Notes under the pieces: model-generated | Told to the model about the DNA's origin: nothing | Databases searched by the model: none | Seen by the model: the letters and a program-made list of their open reading frames with translations, nothing else | Made by a program: the position numbers and the translations under genes | Assembly (NCBI GenBank): GCA_026129525.1 | Contig: JAHCHW010000006.1 | Location: forward strand, 252,705-316,704 | DNA from: Chitinophagales bacterium | GTDB lineage: Bacteria; Bacteroidota; Bacteroidia; Chitinophagales; LD1 | DNA: 64,000 nucleotides | Direction: 5' to 3' | In this document: positions 54,458-62,459 of the stretch, one piece after another | Layout of the letters: each line of letters begins with the position of its first letter | Position numbering within the stretch: position 1 is the stretch's first letter

Positions 54458-55183
54458 TCAGGGCTTGTCGAAAAGTGTGAGGTCAATGTTGCCGTTCACT
54501 TCTACTTTAGTGTAGTTGATGGGTCCACCTTGTTCTTGCCCTTTTTCGTCAACTCCTTGAGCGGAGAAGGGAAGAATAACACCATAATCGGTTTGACGAA
54601 AATCAGAGTAAACGGTAGAAGATTTGGTTTCCTTGTCTTTGAGTTTCATGCGCCTAACGGTTTTTAGGATGTTGTAAGTTTCTGCATCAAGAAAGTAGTA
54701 CACCATATCGCCTTCTTTGGTAGTGAGCCGCAGTTTAAACACATCAGTGCCGTCCATATCATCGGTGCCCAAATATTCTACCGTGTATCCTTTTTGCTTG
54801 TAGTTGAATAGCAGCCCCTGCGGGTCGGCTTCCAATTTGGTAGAGCGGATATCCTGTGCGCTCATGGGGTCGGTTTCGCGCTTACCACTGAACGGATTGT
54901 ATGTCCAGCCGCTGTCGGCACGCATGGCTTGTTTGTTGGTCATGCCTTGCCAACTGAAATCGGAGTAATAACCGCTGAAAGGTTTAGTGAGTTTAATTTC
55001 TGAAACAGGAGGCAACATGCCGGGACCCATTACATAATGCCCCAAACATTTTAGCGAATGAACCTTACCCCATTTTTCGGCTCCGCCTGTAGCAGCTATG
55101 TGTTTGTTGATGATGTCATCTGCCGTTTGGGCACTCAGAAAAACAGAGAAGCCAAGAGCAAATAGGAGAGAAGTGAACTTCAT
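54458..55183 (-). CDS. Periplasmic LolA/LolB-like (outer-membrane lipoprotein-sorting-like) protein
   Basis: A signal peptide (MKFTSLLFALGFSVFLSAQ) precedes ADDIINKHIAATGGAEKWGK, the usual start of this large family. A curved antiparallel sheet is suggested by LKCLGHYVM, YVMGPG, FSWQGMTNKQAMRADSGWTY, and VFKLRLTTKEGDMVYYFLDA. These proteins resemble LolA/LolB in fold but often act with other partners. A TATCTTGG box (one mismatch) lies upstream on the minus strand at 55203-55210. The partner cannot be named. Confidence 0.7.
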   Translation of the reverse strand: MKFTSLLFALGFSVFLSAQTADDIINKHIAATGGAEKWGKVHSLKCLGHYVMGPGMLPPVSEIKLTKPFSGYYSDFSWQGMTNKQAMRADSGWTYNPFSGKRETDPMSAQDIRSTKLEADPQGLLFNYKQKGYTVEYLGTDDMDGTDVFKLRLTTKEGDMVYYFLDAETYNILKTVRRMKLKDKETKSSTVYSDFRQTDYGVILPFSAQGVDEKGQEQGGPINYTKVEVNGNIDLTLFDKP

Positions 55184-55309
55184 AATTGGATGTTTTCGGG
55201 AGCCAAGATAGAAATGTTCGGGAATTTATGTAAGTGCTTACGTATTTTGTTGGAATAGTTTAGTAGGGGTTAAAGAACAAAGATATTGAGCATCGTACTT
55301 ACAGGGGGG

Positions 55310-55867
55310 CTACACTTTCGGAAACTTCATCTTGTATTCCACACTCACTTTCCCTTTCGAAATATTATCGAGCCTGCCCTTTAGCAAACTTTTTTTGAGG
55401 GGTTTAAGATGGTCAATAAACAGTATGCCTTCAATGTGGTCGTACTCATGCTGAATTACCCGGGCGGTTAATCCGGTAAATTTCTTTTCGCGGAAGTTGA
55501 ACTCACGGTCGTAATACTGTATCACAATGTCTTCTTCGCGGTAAACATCTTCGCGTATGGTAGGAATACTCAGGCAGCCTTCTTCGTAGCCCCATTCATC
55601 ACCGGTTTCATCAATAATTTTTGCATTGATAAACACTTCGCGTATGCCTTCGTTTTCTTCACCTTCATCGTACATGCGGGTAGAGTCAATCACAAACAGG
55701 CGAATAGATTTGTTTACTTGCGGAGCCGCCAAGCCTACACCTTTAGCACGCTCCATGGTTTCGAACATATCGTCAATCAATTGCTGCAGATTCGGATAAT
55801 CTTTTGCGATTTCAACTCCTTTCTTTCTTAAAACCGGGTCGCCATAAGCTACAATAGGAAGCACCAT
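55310..55867 (-). CDS. def: Peptide deformylase
   Basis: Def removes the formyl group from nascent proteins. All three motifs are seen: GVGLAAPQ (motif 1), EGCLSIP with the metal Cys (motif 2), and QHEYDHIEG with HExxH (motif 3). The 185 aa is normal. An insertion between motifs 1 and 2 (TRMYDEGEENEG) is usual in Bacteroidota. It lies in a minus-strand run with ruvX and the DUF1573 gene. Confidence 0.95.
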   Translation of the reverse strand: MVLPIVAYGDPVLRKKGVEIAKDYPNLQQLIDDMFETMERAKGVGLAAPQVNKSIRLFVIDSTRMYDEGEENEGIREVFINAKIIDETGDEWGYEEGCLSIPTIREDVYREEDIVIQYYDREFNFREKKFTGLTARVIQHEYDHIEGILFIDHLKPLKKSLLKGRLDNISKGKVSVEYKMKFPKV

Positions 55868-55925
55868 GTGTGTTAGTTAACTGATTTGCGAATTAAACAA
55901 TATTCGGGCGATGTCGTTTTCTGAT

Positions 55926-56342
55926 TCACGAAGCATGCAGTTCGAGGTAGGTTTGCAGAATAAGATTGGCGGAAATGGCATCAATGTTTCCTTTGTTTTG
56001 CCGTTCTTTTTTGTTTACACCGCTCATCAGCAAGGTGTGCGAAGCAATTTTAGAGGTAAAACTTTCGTCAATTTTGTGTACCGGTTTTCCGGGAAAAAGT
56101 TCCTGTAGTTTCAGAATAAACTTATCAATGTCCTTCGCCACTGCGTTTTCGGAATGCCCGTGTGCATACGGATAGCCCACTGCAAATGCTTCCACCTCTT
56201 CGGCATTGCAATATTTCTTTACAAAGTCAAACACCGTTTTAGTGGGAATAGTTTCGAGTGTATTGGCAATAAGTTTAAGCGGGTCGGTTACTGCCAAACC
56301 CACCCGCTTTTTTCCGTAATCGAATGCCATCACTCTTCCCAT
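55926..56342 (-). CDS. ruvX: RuvX/YqgF pre-16S rRNA processing nuclease
   Basis: This 138-aa RNase H-fold protein has MAFDYGKKRVGLAVTDPLKL, with the first catalytic Asp, the IDESFTS block (Glu), and KGNIDAISANLIL with the last Asp. YqgF matures the 5' end of 16S rRNA. The ATG overlaps the stop of the DUF1573 gene by 1 nt, so they are co-translated. def follows 58 nt downstream. Confidence 0.92.
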   Translation of the reverse strand: MGRVMAFDYGKKRVGLAVTDPLKLIANTLETIPTKTVFDFVKKYCNAEEVEAFAVGYPYAHGHSENAVAKDIDKFILKLQELFPGKPVHKIDESFTSKIASHTLLMSGVNKKERQNKGNIDAISANLILQTYLELHAS

Positions 56343-56884
56343 TATTTATCGGTTGGAATAACGGTTGCTTTAATGATTAACTCGGTAACAGCGGGATTAG
56401 TGTTGGCAGTAACACTCACAGATTTAGTTTGTTCACCGCTTTTTCCGCTGCTGTCAAACTCTACTTCAATTTCACCAGTTTTGCCCGGCTCAATAGCTGC
56501 GCGGGGCCACTGCGGCACAGTGCAACCGCAAGAACCTGTTGCATTGGAAATAACCAACGGATTGCTACCAGTATTGGTAAACTTAAATTTGGTTTTCACT
56601 TTCCCTTTATCACTTATCTTTCCAAAGTTGTGTTCCATACGGTCAAATTTTACTTCAGTAAGCGGAACATTTGGCTGCGAAGCAAGCGGGTCGGTATAAG
56701 TTTTGTCGAACGGACTTGTTTCTGCGGGGGGATTCTGCGGAACTGCCGGAGTAATACTTACTTGCTCGCTTTGCTTCTTAATGAGTTCATCTACTTTAGT
56801 CTGAAGGTCGTACTGGCGGTAACCGGTGTATGCAGTCGCAACAATCAGTAAGCCGAGGAGTGCGTTAGTAATTTTGCTGTTCAT
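56342..56884 (-). CDS. DUF1573 protein
   Basis: An N-terminal membrane segment (ITNALLGLLIVATAYTGY) and a short coiled coil (LQTKVDELIKKQSEQ) anchor the protein. The DUF1573 domain (about 80-178) reads VKFDRMEHNFGKISDKGKVK, TKFKFTNTGSNPLVISNATG, SCGCTVPQWPRAAIEPGKTG. These Ig-like domains are widespread in Bacteroidota, face the periplasm or outside, and lack a known function. It starts an operon with ruvX and perhaps def. Confidence 0.88.
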   Translation of the reverse strand: MNSKITNALLGLLIVATAYTGYRQYDLQTKVDELIKKQSEQVSITPAVPQNPPAETSPFDKTYTDPLASQPNVPLTEVKFDRMEHNFGKISDKGKVKTKFKFTNTGSNPLVISNATGSCGCTVPQWPRAAIEPGKTGEIEVEFDSSGKSGEQTKSVSVTANTNPAVTELIIKATVIPTDK

Positions 56885-56900
56885 ACATTTTGTTTTTGTG

Positions 56901-56908
56901 CGAATATA
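56901..56908 (-). promoter_or_regulatory. Candidate -7 box (TATATTCG)
   Basis: One mismatch to TAnnTTTG on the minus strand, 16 nt before the ATG of the DUF1573 gene. Confidence 0.45.
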
Positions 56909-56963
56909 AAAGTTGAACCTGCTTGTATTTTGGTGTATAAGATTTATTAAGAAATGAAAAGCG

Positions 56964-57458
56964 TCAAATCATTTTCGGTGTCAGAAACCATTTCAACTTA
57001 CAGGGAGTAATGCTGCGTATGTTCCAGTCATCGGCATCTAATTCTAACCATGCTACACCGGTAGTTGGGAAATCGGGCACCGAAACTCCGTTGAACATAT
57101 TGGCAAAATGCGTGAGCGAAGGATTGTGCCCCACTACTACTAAAGTTTTTACTTCATCGGGCGCTTCGCTTACTACTTCGCGTATTTCTTCGGCAGAGCT
57201 TTCATAAATCCGCTGGTCGAACTGTACTTTGTTGAAATCGTACCCCAATCCTTCGCAAAAGTATTCTGCTGTTTGGCGCGTGCGTTTGGCGGGGCTGCAT
57301 AAAATTAAATCGGGTTTTAAGTGCAGGGCGTGCAGTTTCTTTGCCATGTTCCGGGCATCGGGTATGCGGTCTTTCTTAAGCGGGCGATCAAAATCGGGGA
57401 GAGAAAAATCTTTCCAGCTTGATTTGGTATGGCGGATAAGGATGAGTTGGCGAAGCAT
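56964..57458 (-). CDS. SixA-like histidine phosphatase
   Basis: The start at 57458 gives 164 aa beginning MLRQLILIRHTKSSWKDFSL with the RHT catalytic motif at the very start, as in SixA. A frame 21 codons longer overlaps the divergent promoter and is rejected. The second His lies in TLVVVGHNPSLTHFANM. SixA removes phosphate from histidines of phosphotransfer proteins; others in the family act on small molecules. It is divergent from the metal module, 40 nt away. Confidence 0.9.
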   Translation of the reverse strand: MLRQLILIRHTKSSWKDFSLPDFDRPLKKDRIPDARNMAKKLHALHLKPDLILCSPAKRTRQTAEYFCEGLGYDFNKVQFDQRIYESSAEEIREVVSEAPDEVKTLVVVGHNPSLTHFANMFNGVSVPDFPTTGVAWLELDADDWNIRSITPCKLKWFLTPKMI

Positions 57459-57482
57459 AACCTTAGCGTAAAGTAAATCAAC

Positions 57483-57490
57483 TATTTTCG
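57483..57490 (+). promoter_or_regulatory. Candidate -7 box of the metal module (TATTTTCG)
   Basis: One mismatch to TAnnTTTG, followed by TCCCCGCA and the ATG at 57499. The start site would lie next to the start codon. No Zur-like palindrome was recognised in the 40-nt gap. Confidence 0.45.
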
Positions 57491-57498
57491 TCCCCGCA

Positions 57499-57825
57499 AT
57501 GAAACGCACTCTGCTCTTCAAAACCCTATTGGCAGCCCTGCTTATTCCGGCAGTGTTGTTTACGGTTAGCTTTCATGAAGTGCACTTTCTGTTTGCCGAC
57601 CATCACGAGCACGAGCATTGCGATAATCACCTGCATGGAGAAGAGCAACACGCACATTGCAAAGTATGTAAGTTCACCGTGTCGCTGTTTACCGATGAGG
57701 TAACCGTTCTTGTAACATCATCGCTAACTTTCTCTACAGCAACTGTTGTTGCCAACTTTCAATCTGTAATACTTTACAGAACACTCACGGCTAATCCTCT
57801 CCGCGGGCCGCCTTCACTCTCCTGA
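57499..57825 (+). CDS. Small His/Cys-rich secreted or membrane protein, probable metal binder
   Basis: This 108-aa protein has a hydrophobic lead (about 5-24) and then a metal-binding cluster: His35, 36, 38, 40, 44, 46, 51, 53 and Cys41, 54, 57 (HxHC then CKVCKF). A second hydrophobic stretch (about 60-95) follows. The HAHCxxC element resembles DUF2946-type proteins found next to copper or zinc systems. It lies 46 nt before a ZnuD-like receptor gene and is likely in the same operon. It may hand zinc or another divalent cation to partners; this is inference. Confidence 0.7.
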   Translation: MKRTLLFKTLLAALLIPAVLFTVSFHEVHFLFADHHEHEHCDNHLHGEEQHAHCKVCKFTVSLFTDEVTVLVTSSLTFSTATVVANFQSVILYRTLTANPLRGPPSLS

Positions 57826-57871
57826 CATTTCTTCCTCGGCAGTAGCCGCTTATTTTTCTTTTAATTATTCG

Positions 57872-60196
57872 TTGAATAAAGTGAACGGAGTATTTCGTTT
57901 AGTAGTGTTGTTGTTGGTGAGTACGCAATGCGTGTATGCACAGCTATGCACCATTACGCTAAAAGGACGGGTTATGGATGAAAATTCCGTAAACCCCTTA
58001 GATGCTGCAATTGTGGCAATAGAAGGCACTTCTGTTACAGCCATTACTGATGAGCGGGGTAGATTTCAGTTGAATGCCTTGTGTGCCGGAAACATAACAC
58101 TGAGTGTTTCGCATATAGGCTGCGAACCTTTACTCGTTTCGTTTTATCTGCAACGCGATACGTTGATTAAACTGAAACTGAACCACGAAGAACACGAAAT
58201 ACAGGAGGTGGCTATTACGGCAGCGAAGAAGGAGAGTCATCACACCCAAAACACAGTTACAATAGAGAGTAAACAACTGGATAACCTGCGCGGACTTTCG
58301 TTGGGCGAAACGCTGAAAAAAATTCCGGGAGTTTATACACTTAGTACCGGTGCTACTATTTCCAAACCGGTAATACATGGCTTGCATTCCAACCGCGTGT
58401 TGATTTTGAATAACGGTGTGCGGCTCGAAAGTCAGCAATGGGGCAGCGAACACGCACCGGAAATTGACCCGTATGCCGCCAAACGAATTTCGGTGATTAA
58501 AGGTGCTAACTCGCTTCGTTATGGCAGCGATGCCATTGGCGGAGTAATACTGGTGGAACCTGAACCGCTTCCGGTGCGGCATGGCATAGCGGGCGATGTA
58601 AACATGACGCTCTTCAGCAACAATGCCGAGGGAAATTTTTCCGCTACACTCGAAGGTTGTCATCACCGTGTTCCTGCTTTCAGTTGGCGGGTAAACGGCA
58701 CTTACAGGCGTGCCGGTAACTCGCGCTCGCCCGATTATTGGTTGGGCAACACCGGAGTTGAAGAGGGAAATTTTTCGGTAGCACTTGGCTATAAACAATC
58801 GCGCAGAGGAGCGGAAATTTACTTTTCGCGTTTTCAAACACGGTTGGGAATTCTTTCGGCTGCACACACCGGCAACCTAAGCGATTTGCAGCAAGCCATT
58901 GAAAGAGGAAAACCGCAAACCGAAGCGGGATTCAACTATGCTATTAACCGACCTTATCAGAAAGTAACGCACTACTTAGCCAAAGCCAAAACCTATTTTC
59001 AGTTGAAGGACGGTAGCGATTTATCGCTGCAATTTTCATGGCAAGATAACGAGCGTTATGAATACGATAAACCACACAGCTATCAGCAAGATAAAACACG
59101 CCCGGGCTTTTACTTCCAGATACAAACCATAAACACTGATTTGGAATGGCGGCACAAGCAAGTGAAAAATGTGAGTGGCGCATTGGGCATAAGTGCTGTT
59201 ACGCAAACCAACAATTTCAAATACGCCTACTTCATTCCCGATTTTTGGAATTTCGGAGCCGGTGTATTTGCTGTTGAACGTTGGACAAGAGGCGATTTTG
59301 AACTGGAAGGCGGATTGCGTTTCGATTACAAGTGGGCGCAGTATTTTATTCGAACCACATCGCTGCTATTTGATACCGTGCTCAATTTTTATGCGCCATC
59401 GGGCAACATCGGGTTTGAATATCACCCTAAGGAAAACTGTTCGTGGCGAATGAACTTCGGCTCGGCATTTCGCGCTCCCGCTCCAAATGAACTGTTTGCT
59501 AATGGTGTGCATCATGGCGCTGCTACTTACGAAACCGGCAACCGTTACTTAAAGCCCGAGCAAAGTTTTAACCTGAGCACTTCGGTTGATTTTGAATCGG
59601 ATTTCTTGTCGGTGAATGCAGAAGTTTATTCCAATTACATTTTGCACTTCATCAATCTTGTGCCGGTACAGCCGCCCCGCTTAACCATCCGCGGAGCATT
59701 TCCTTCGTTTGAATACCGGCAACAGAACGCTTTGTTAAGCGGAAGCGATGTGGAACTCGCGCTGAGACCACAAAAGTGTTTGGAGTTTTACAACAAATCA
59801 TCGTTATTGTTTGCTCGTAATGTTTCAACCCGCGATTGGTTAGAGCAAATGCCACCGCTGCGCTTTGAAAATGGAGTGAAATACACTGCCACCATAAACA
59901 AAAAGCTAAACGAAGTTTTTGCCGGAGCGAGTGTTGTGAATGTATTGCGGCAAACATTTCTTCCTGAAGTGGTGCGCGATTATGCTCCTGCACCACCCGC
60001 TTATTGGCTGCTCAACTTCGAAGCAGGGGCAAGTTTCAGCATCCGCCAAAACAATGTTTCAATTGGTTTGACAATTGACAATGCTGCCAATTTTAATTAT
60101 CGCGATTACTTAGATCGTTTCCGCTACTATGCCGATGCGCGAGGCATTAATTGTGCGCTTCGCTTAAAGTGGAACTTTTTTATTCCTGAACATTAA
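57872..60196 (+). CDS. TonB-dependent receptor, ZnuD-like
   Basis: A short signal peptide precedes a CarboxypepD-like domain (ITLKGRVMDENSVNPLDAAI ... LSVSHIGCEPL, about 20-105), a plug (about 125-225) and a 22-strand barrel. The plug reads ISKPVIHGLHSNRVLILNNG, EHAPEIDPYAAKRISVIKGA and LRYGSDAIGGVILVEPEPLP, close to the zinc receptor ZnuD (xxPVIRG, DHAxxxDPLxAERxEVxRG, LLYGSxAxGGVVNV). The start is TTG 57872 or GTG 57881; no ATG is suitable. The neighbours support a divalent-metal ligand. The lipoprotein gene starts 11 nt downstream. Confidence 0.85.
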   Translation: MNKVNGVFRLVVLLLVSTQCVYAQLCTITLKGRVMDENSVNPLDAAIVAIEGTSVTAITDERGRFQLNALCAGNITLSVSHIGCEPLLVSFYLQRDTLIKLKLNHEEHEIQEVAITAAKKESHHTQNTVTIESKQLDNLRGLSLGETLKKIPGVYTLSTGATISKPVIHGLHSNRVLILNNGVRLESQQWGSEHAPEIDPYAAKRISVIKGANSLRYGSDAIGGVILVEPEPLPVRHGIAGDVNMTLFSNNAEGNFSATLEGCHHRVPAFSWRVNGTYRRAGNSRSPDYWLGNTGVEEGNFSVALGYKQSRRGAEIYFSRFQTRLGILSAAHTGNLSDLQQAIERGKPQTEAGFNYAINRPYQKVTHYLAKAKTYFQLKDGSDLSLQFSWQDNERYEYDKPHSYQQDKTRPGFYFQIQTINTDLEWRHKQVKNVSGALGISAVTQTNNFKYAYFIPDFWNFGAGVFAVERWTRGDFELEGGLRFDYKWAQYFIRTTSLLFDTVLNFYAPSGNIGFEYHPKENCSWRMNFGSAFRAPAPNELFANGVHHGAATYETGNRYLKPEQSFNLSTSVDFESDFLSVNAEVYSNYILHFINLVPVQPPRLTIRGAFPSFEYRQQNALLSGSDVELALRPQKCLEFYNKSSLLFARNVSTRDWLEQMPPLRFENGVKYTATINKKLNEVFAGASVVNVLRQTFLPEVVRDYAPAPPAYWLLNFEAGASFSIRQNNVSIGLTIDNAANFNYRDYLDRFRYYADARGINCALRLKWNFFIPEH

Positions 60197-60207
60197 AAAA
60201 CAAAGTC

Positions 60208-60774
60208 ATGAAAAGAACAATTATTCAATCAATCTTTATAGCAACAGTAATCTTCTCAGCTTTCTATTCCTGCAAACCAAAATGCGAACGCCACCCCGAT
60301 GACCCAGAGTGTTTAGGAGAAAGCGAACTGATTACTACGCTTAGAATAACTTTCACCGATTCGGCTACCGGTGCGGCAGCGGGCGTTTTTCAGTACCGCG
60401 ATGCGGACGGCAACGGTTTGCCCGAAGTGTTTGATACCATTCTGCTTTCTGCCAATAAAACGTACAAAGCCGAATTGCAGTTTTTGAATGAATCGGTTAC
60501 CCCTGCCCAAGATGTTACCGATGAAATTGAAGCGGAAAAGAATGAACATTTTATTTCTTTCAGCATTCATACTGTTTCGGTAATTGTAACTTACATTGAC
60601 TTCGACACCAACAATCCCCCTCTACCGGTAGGCTTACAAACCTACTGGAGAACAGGAGCAGCAGGAACAGGGCACGTGCGGGTAAAACTTAAACATCAAC
60701 CCGGCACTAAAGATGGTACTGCAAACCCGGGCGATACCGATGCGGATGTGGAGTTTGCAGTGGTATTGCAATAA
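60208..60774 (+). CDS. Receptor-associated lipoprotein
   Basis: A lipoprotein signal (MKRTIIQSIFIATVIFSAFYSC) is followed by KPKCERHPDDPECLG, with extra Cys residues, and a beta-rich domain: ELITTLRITFTDSATGAAAG, FQYRDADGNGLPEVFDTILL, LQFLNESVTPAQDVTDEIEA, KNEHFISFSI. I recognise this order (ITT..TF, D.DG.G.P, LNES..P..D.T.EIE.E, H.F.F) in lipoproteins encoded right after TonB receptors in many Bacteroidota, sometimes named 'type 1 periplasmic binding fold' proteins. It probably sits on the receptor as a surface lid or metal chaperone. Confidence 0.75.
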   Translation: MKRTIIQSIFIATVIFSAFYSCKPKCERHPDDPECLGESELITTLRITFTDSATGAAAGVFQYRDADGNGLPEVFDTILLSANKTYKAELQFLNESVTPAQDVTDEIEAEKNEHFISFSIHTVSVIVTYIDFDTNNPPLPVGLQTYWRTGAAGTGHVRVKLKHQPGTKDGTANPGDTDADVEFAVVLQ

Positions 60775-60799
60775 CCATTTACTAAAGGCTGACATAGAA

Positions 60800-60865
60800 T
60801 TTGTTTTTAGTTTTTGGCAAAGATTATTTTTGAAACCGATAAGCGCTATACCCAAAATATTTTTG
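60800..60865 (+). promoter_or_regulatory. Two TATTTTTG boxes upstream of the second lipoprotein
   Basis: TATTTTTG occurs at 60825-60832 and 60858-60865, 33 nt apart. The first has a TTTG (60800-60803) 21 nt upstream, giving a full promoter. The 155-nt gap after the preceding gene suggests an internal promoter for the second half of the module. Confidence 0.5.
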
Positions 60866-60929
60866 GCGATAAACGTTATGTTACACAAGCAATAATTTTA
60901 CTATTATCCACTTAACCAATAAAAGCGAA

Positions 60930-61316
60930 ATGAAGGGTTACATCATTTTTTTTAGTGTCATTTTACTTAGCGCTGTAATTGCAAATTTTACCTCATGTAA
61001 AAAACATGAGCACTCAGCACCGGTTATCACTGTTAATAGTCCACAGCCTAGTGACAGTATTGCTGTGAGCGATACTGTTAATGTTTCAATAACCGCCACC
61101 GATGATGAATCGCTACACGAAATGAGTGTGATTATTAAAAGCCATGCAGGTGATACGGTGTTTACTGCTTATCCTTATGTGCACGACCTTAAAACATACA
61201 TGTTCAACGACTATTATCATACAAATAATGCCGGCATGTATCACTTACACGTAAGTGCAGTTGATCATGATAACAAGCGGAGCAATAAAGAGGTATTGTT
61301 TTATCTTGTTCAGTAA
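60930..61316 (+). CDS. Small lipoprotein with an Ig-like (DUF4625-like) domain
   Basis: A lipoprotein signal (MKGYIIFFSVILLSAVIANF, then TSC) precedes KKHEHSAPVITVNSPQPSDS, an Ig-like domain, and ITATDDESLHEMSVIIKSHA. The domain order matches DUF4625-type lipoproteins. His residues cluster near the N-terminus (KHEHS) and at YVHD, YYHTNN, YHLHVSAVDHD, which would suit metal binding. It is 128 aa and follows the receptor lipoprotein after 155 nt. Confidence 0.7.
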   Translation: MKGYIIFFSVILLSAVIANFTSCKKHEHSAPVITVNSPQPSDSIAVSDTVNVSITATDDESLHEMSVIIKSHAGDTVFTAYPYVHDLKTYMFNDYYHTNNAGMYHLHVSAVDHDNKRSNKEVLFYLVQ

Positions 61317-61387
61317 CAAAATTGATAGTAAGGAGCCAATTGAGGCATTTTCAGATGATTTTTTATTTTGGCGTTCAAATTAAATAT

Positions 61388-61792
61388 ATGGGTAAGTTGG
61401 TTTTGTTTGTTTCTGCCTTGTTTTTTATAATCTTTTTGACTGGGTGTAAAAACGATGTTCCTAATGCGGTGCCTAAGATTATAATCACCAAACCGTATGA
61501 AAATGTTAATTCACACCATTACAATGTTCAAACTCATACTTTTGATTTTTCGGTTTATGATGCAGACGGACTAAGCGAGATAAGTTATAGCATTAGCGGG
61601 GGTCCATCGGTAGTTTTTTTTCAACAGCAAGAAAACATAGGTGGCAATAAAGAATTCAGCAAGAAAACAACTTTTAAAGTTGATTCTGTGTACGGCAAAA
61701 GTCCAATGAAATGTTCTGCTAGTGTTACCGCAACTGATACTAAAGGTGCTACTTATACGCAAGTGAGTGAATTTAAGATATACAAAAAATAG
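61388..61792 (+). CDS. Small lipoprotein with an Ig-like domain
   Basis: ATG 61388 gives 134 aa with a lipoprotein signal (MGKLVLFVSALFFIIFLTGC). An upstream start would put 22 non-signal residues first. The domain PKIIITKPYENVNSHHYNVQ, THTFDFSVYDADGLSEISYS, SASVTATDTKGATYTQVSEF resembles its upstream neighbour in length, position of the Ig-like core and the D..GL motif, so the two may be diverged duplicates. No further function can be assigned. Confidence 0.65.
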   Translation: MGKLVLFVSALFFIIFLTGCKNDVPNAVPKIIITKPYENVNSHHYNVQTHTFDFSVYDADGLSEISYSISGGPSVVFFQQQENIGGNKEFSKKTTFKVDSVYGKSPMKCSASVTATDTKGATYTQVSEFKIYKK

Positions 61793-61811
61793 CGCATAGC
61801 TAATAGTTTTC

Positions 61812-62459
61812 TTGTCTTCTAACCACGACCATTCCCATTACCACATTCATACCAACGAGCGCAGTACGCGCATAGTGGTAGTAATTACGTTTGTTACCAT
61901 GCTTACGGAGTTGTATTTCGGCTATAAATCGAACTCACGCGCATTGATTATGGATGGCTGGCACATGCTTTCGCACGTGATGGTGCTGGGGCTTGCATGG
62001 GTGGCTTATGCTTACATTAAACACAAAAAAGGAGACATAACACATAAGCAACAGCATAAAGTAATATCGCTCAGCGGCTTTGCCAGTGCGGTGGTTATGC
62101 TGGTAATAACCCTTCATTTGATTTACGAGTCGGTGGAAAAATTCAGTACACATACGGTGGCAGCCGGTAATGAAACCATCGGCATTGCCTGCATTGCATT
62201 ATTGGTAAATGGTGTGAGTGCATTCTTTCTGCATAGGGAAGAAGAAAAGCGCGATGTAAACCTCCATGCCGCTTATCTGCATGTGTTGAGCGATGTAGTG
62301 CTCAGTTTCTTTGCCATTATCTCATTGCTGGCAGTACGGTTTTTCGATTTTAAAATATTGGATACGGTGCTGTCCATAGCCGGTGCGGCTATCATTTTAA
62401 AGTGGAGTATTGAACTTATCCGAAAAAGTTGGCGCGAAGTATTGGAGTTAAAACGTTAA
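61812..62459 (+). CDS. Short cation diffusion facilitator (CDF) transporter
   Basis: This 215-aa protein exports divalent cations such as Zn2+. The N-terminus is His-rich (HDHSHYHIH, about 5-13). Six helices follow, and the protein stops right after helix 6, so the usual cytoplasmic C-terminal metal-sensing domain (about 80-100 aa) is missing. The metal site reads DGWHMLSH in helix 2 (His51, His55 instead of the common Asp) and LHVLSD in helix 5 (His157, Asp161). The start is TTG 61812. It ends the metal module and overlaps rsmI by 4 nt at the 3' end. Confidence 0.88.
   Translation: MSSNHDHSHYHIHTNERSTRIVVVITFVTMLTELYFGYKSNSRALIMDGWHMLSHVMVLGLAWVAYAYIKHKKGDITHKQQHKVISLSGFASAVVMLVITLHLIYESVEKFSTHTVAAGNETIGIACIALLVNGVSAFFLHREEEKRDVNLHAAYLHVLSDVVLSFFAIISLLAVRFFDFKILDTVLSIAGAAIILKWSIELIRKSWREVLELKR

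Noticed and set aside
58130..58867. A 245-codon open frame on the minus strand within the TonB receptor gene
   Set aside because: It is antisense to a well-conserved receptor, has no recognisable motif, and its composition mirrors the codon pattern of the real gene.
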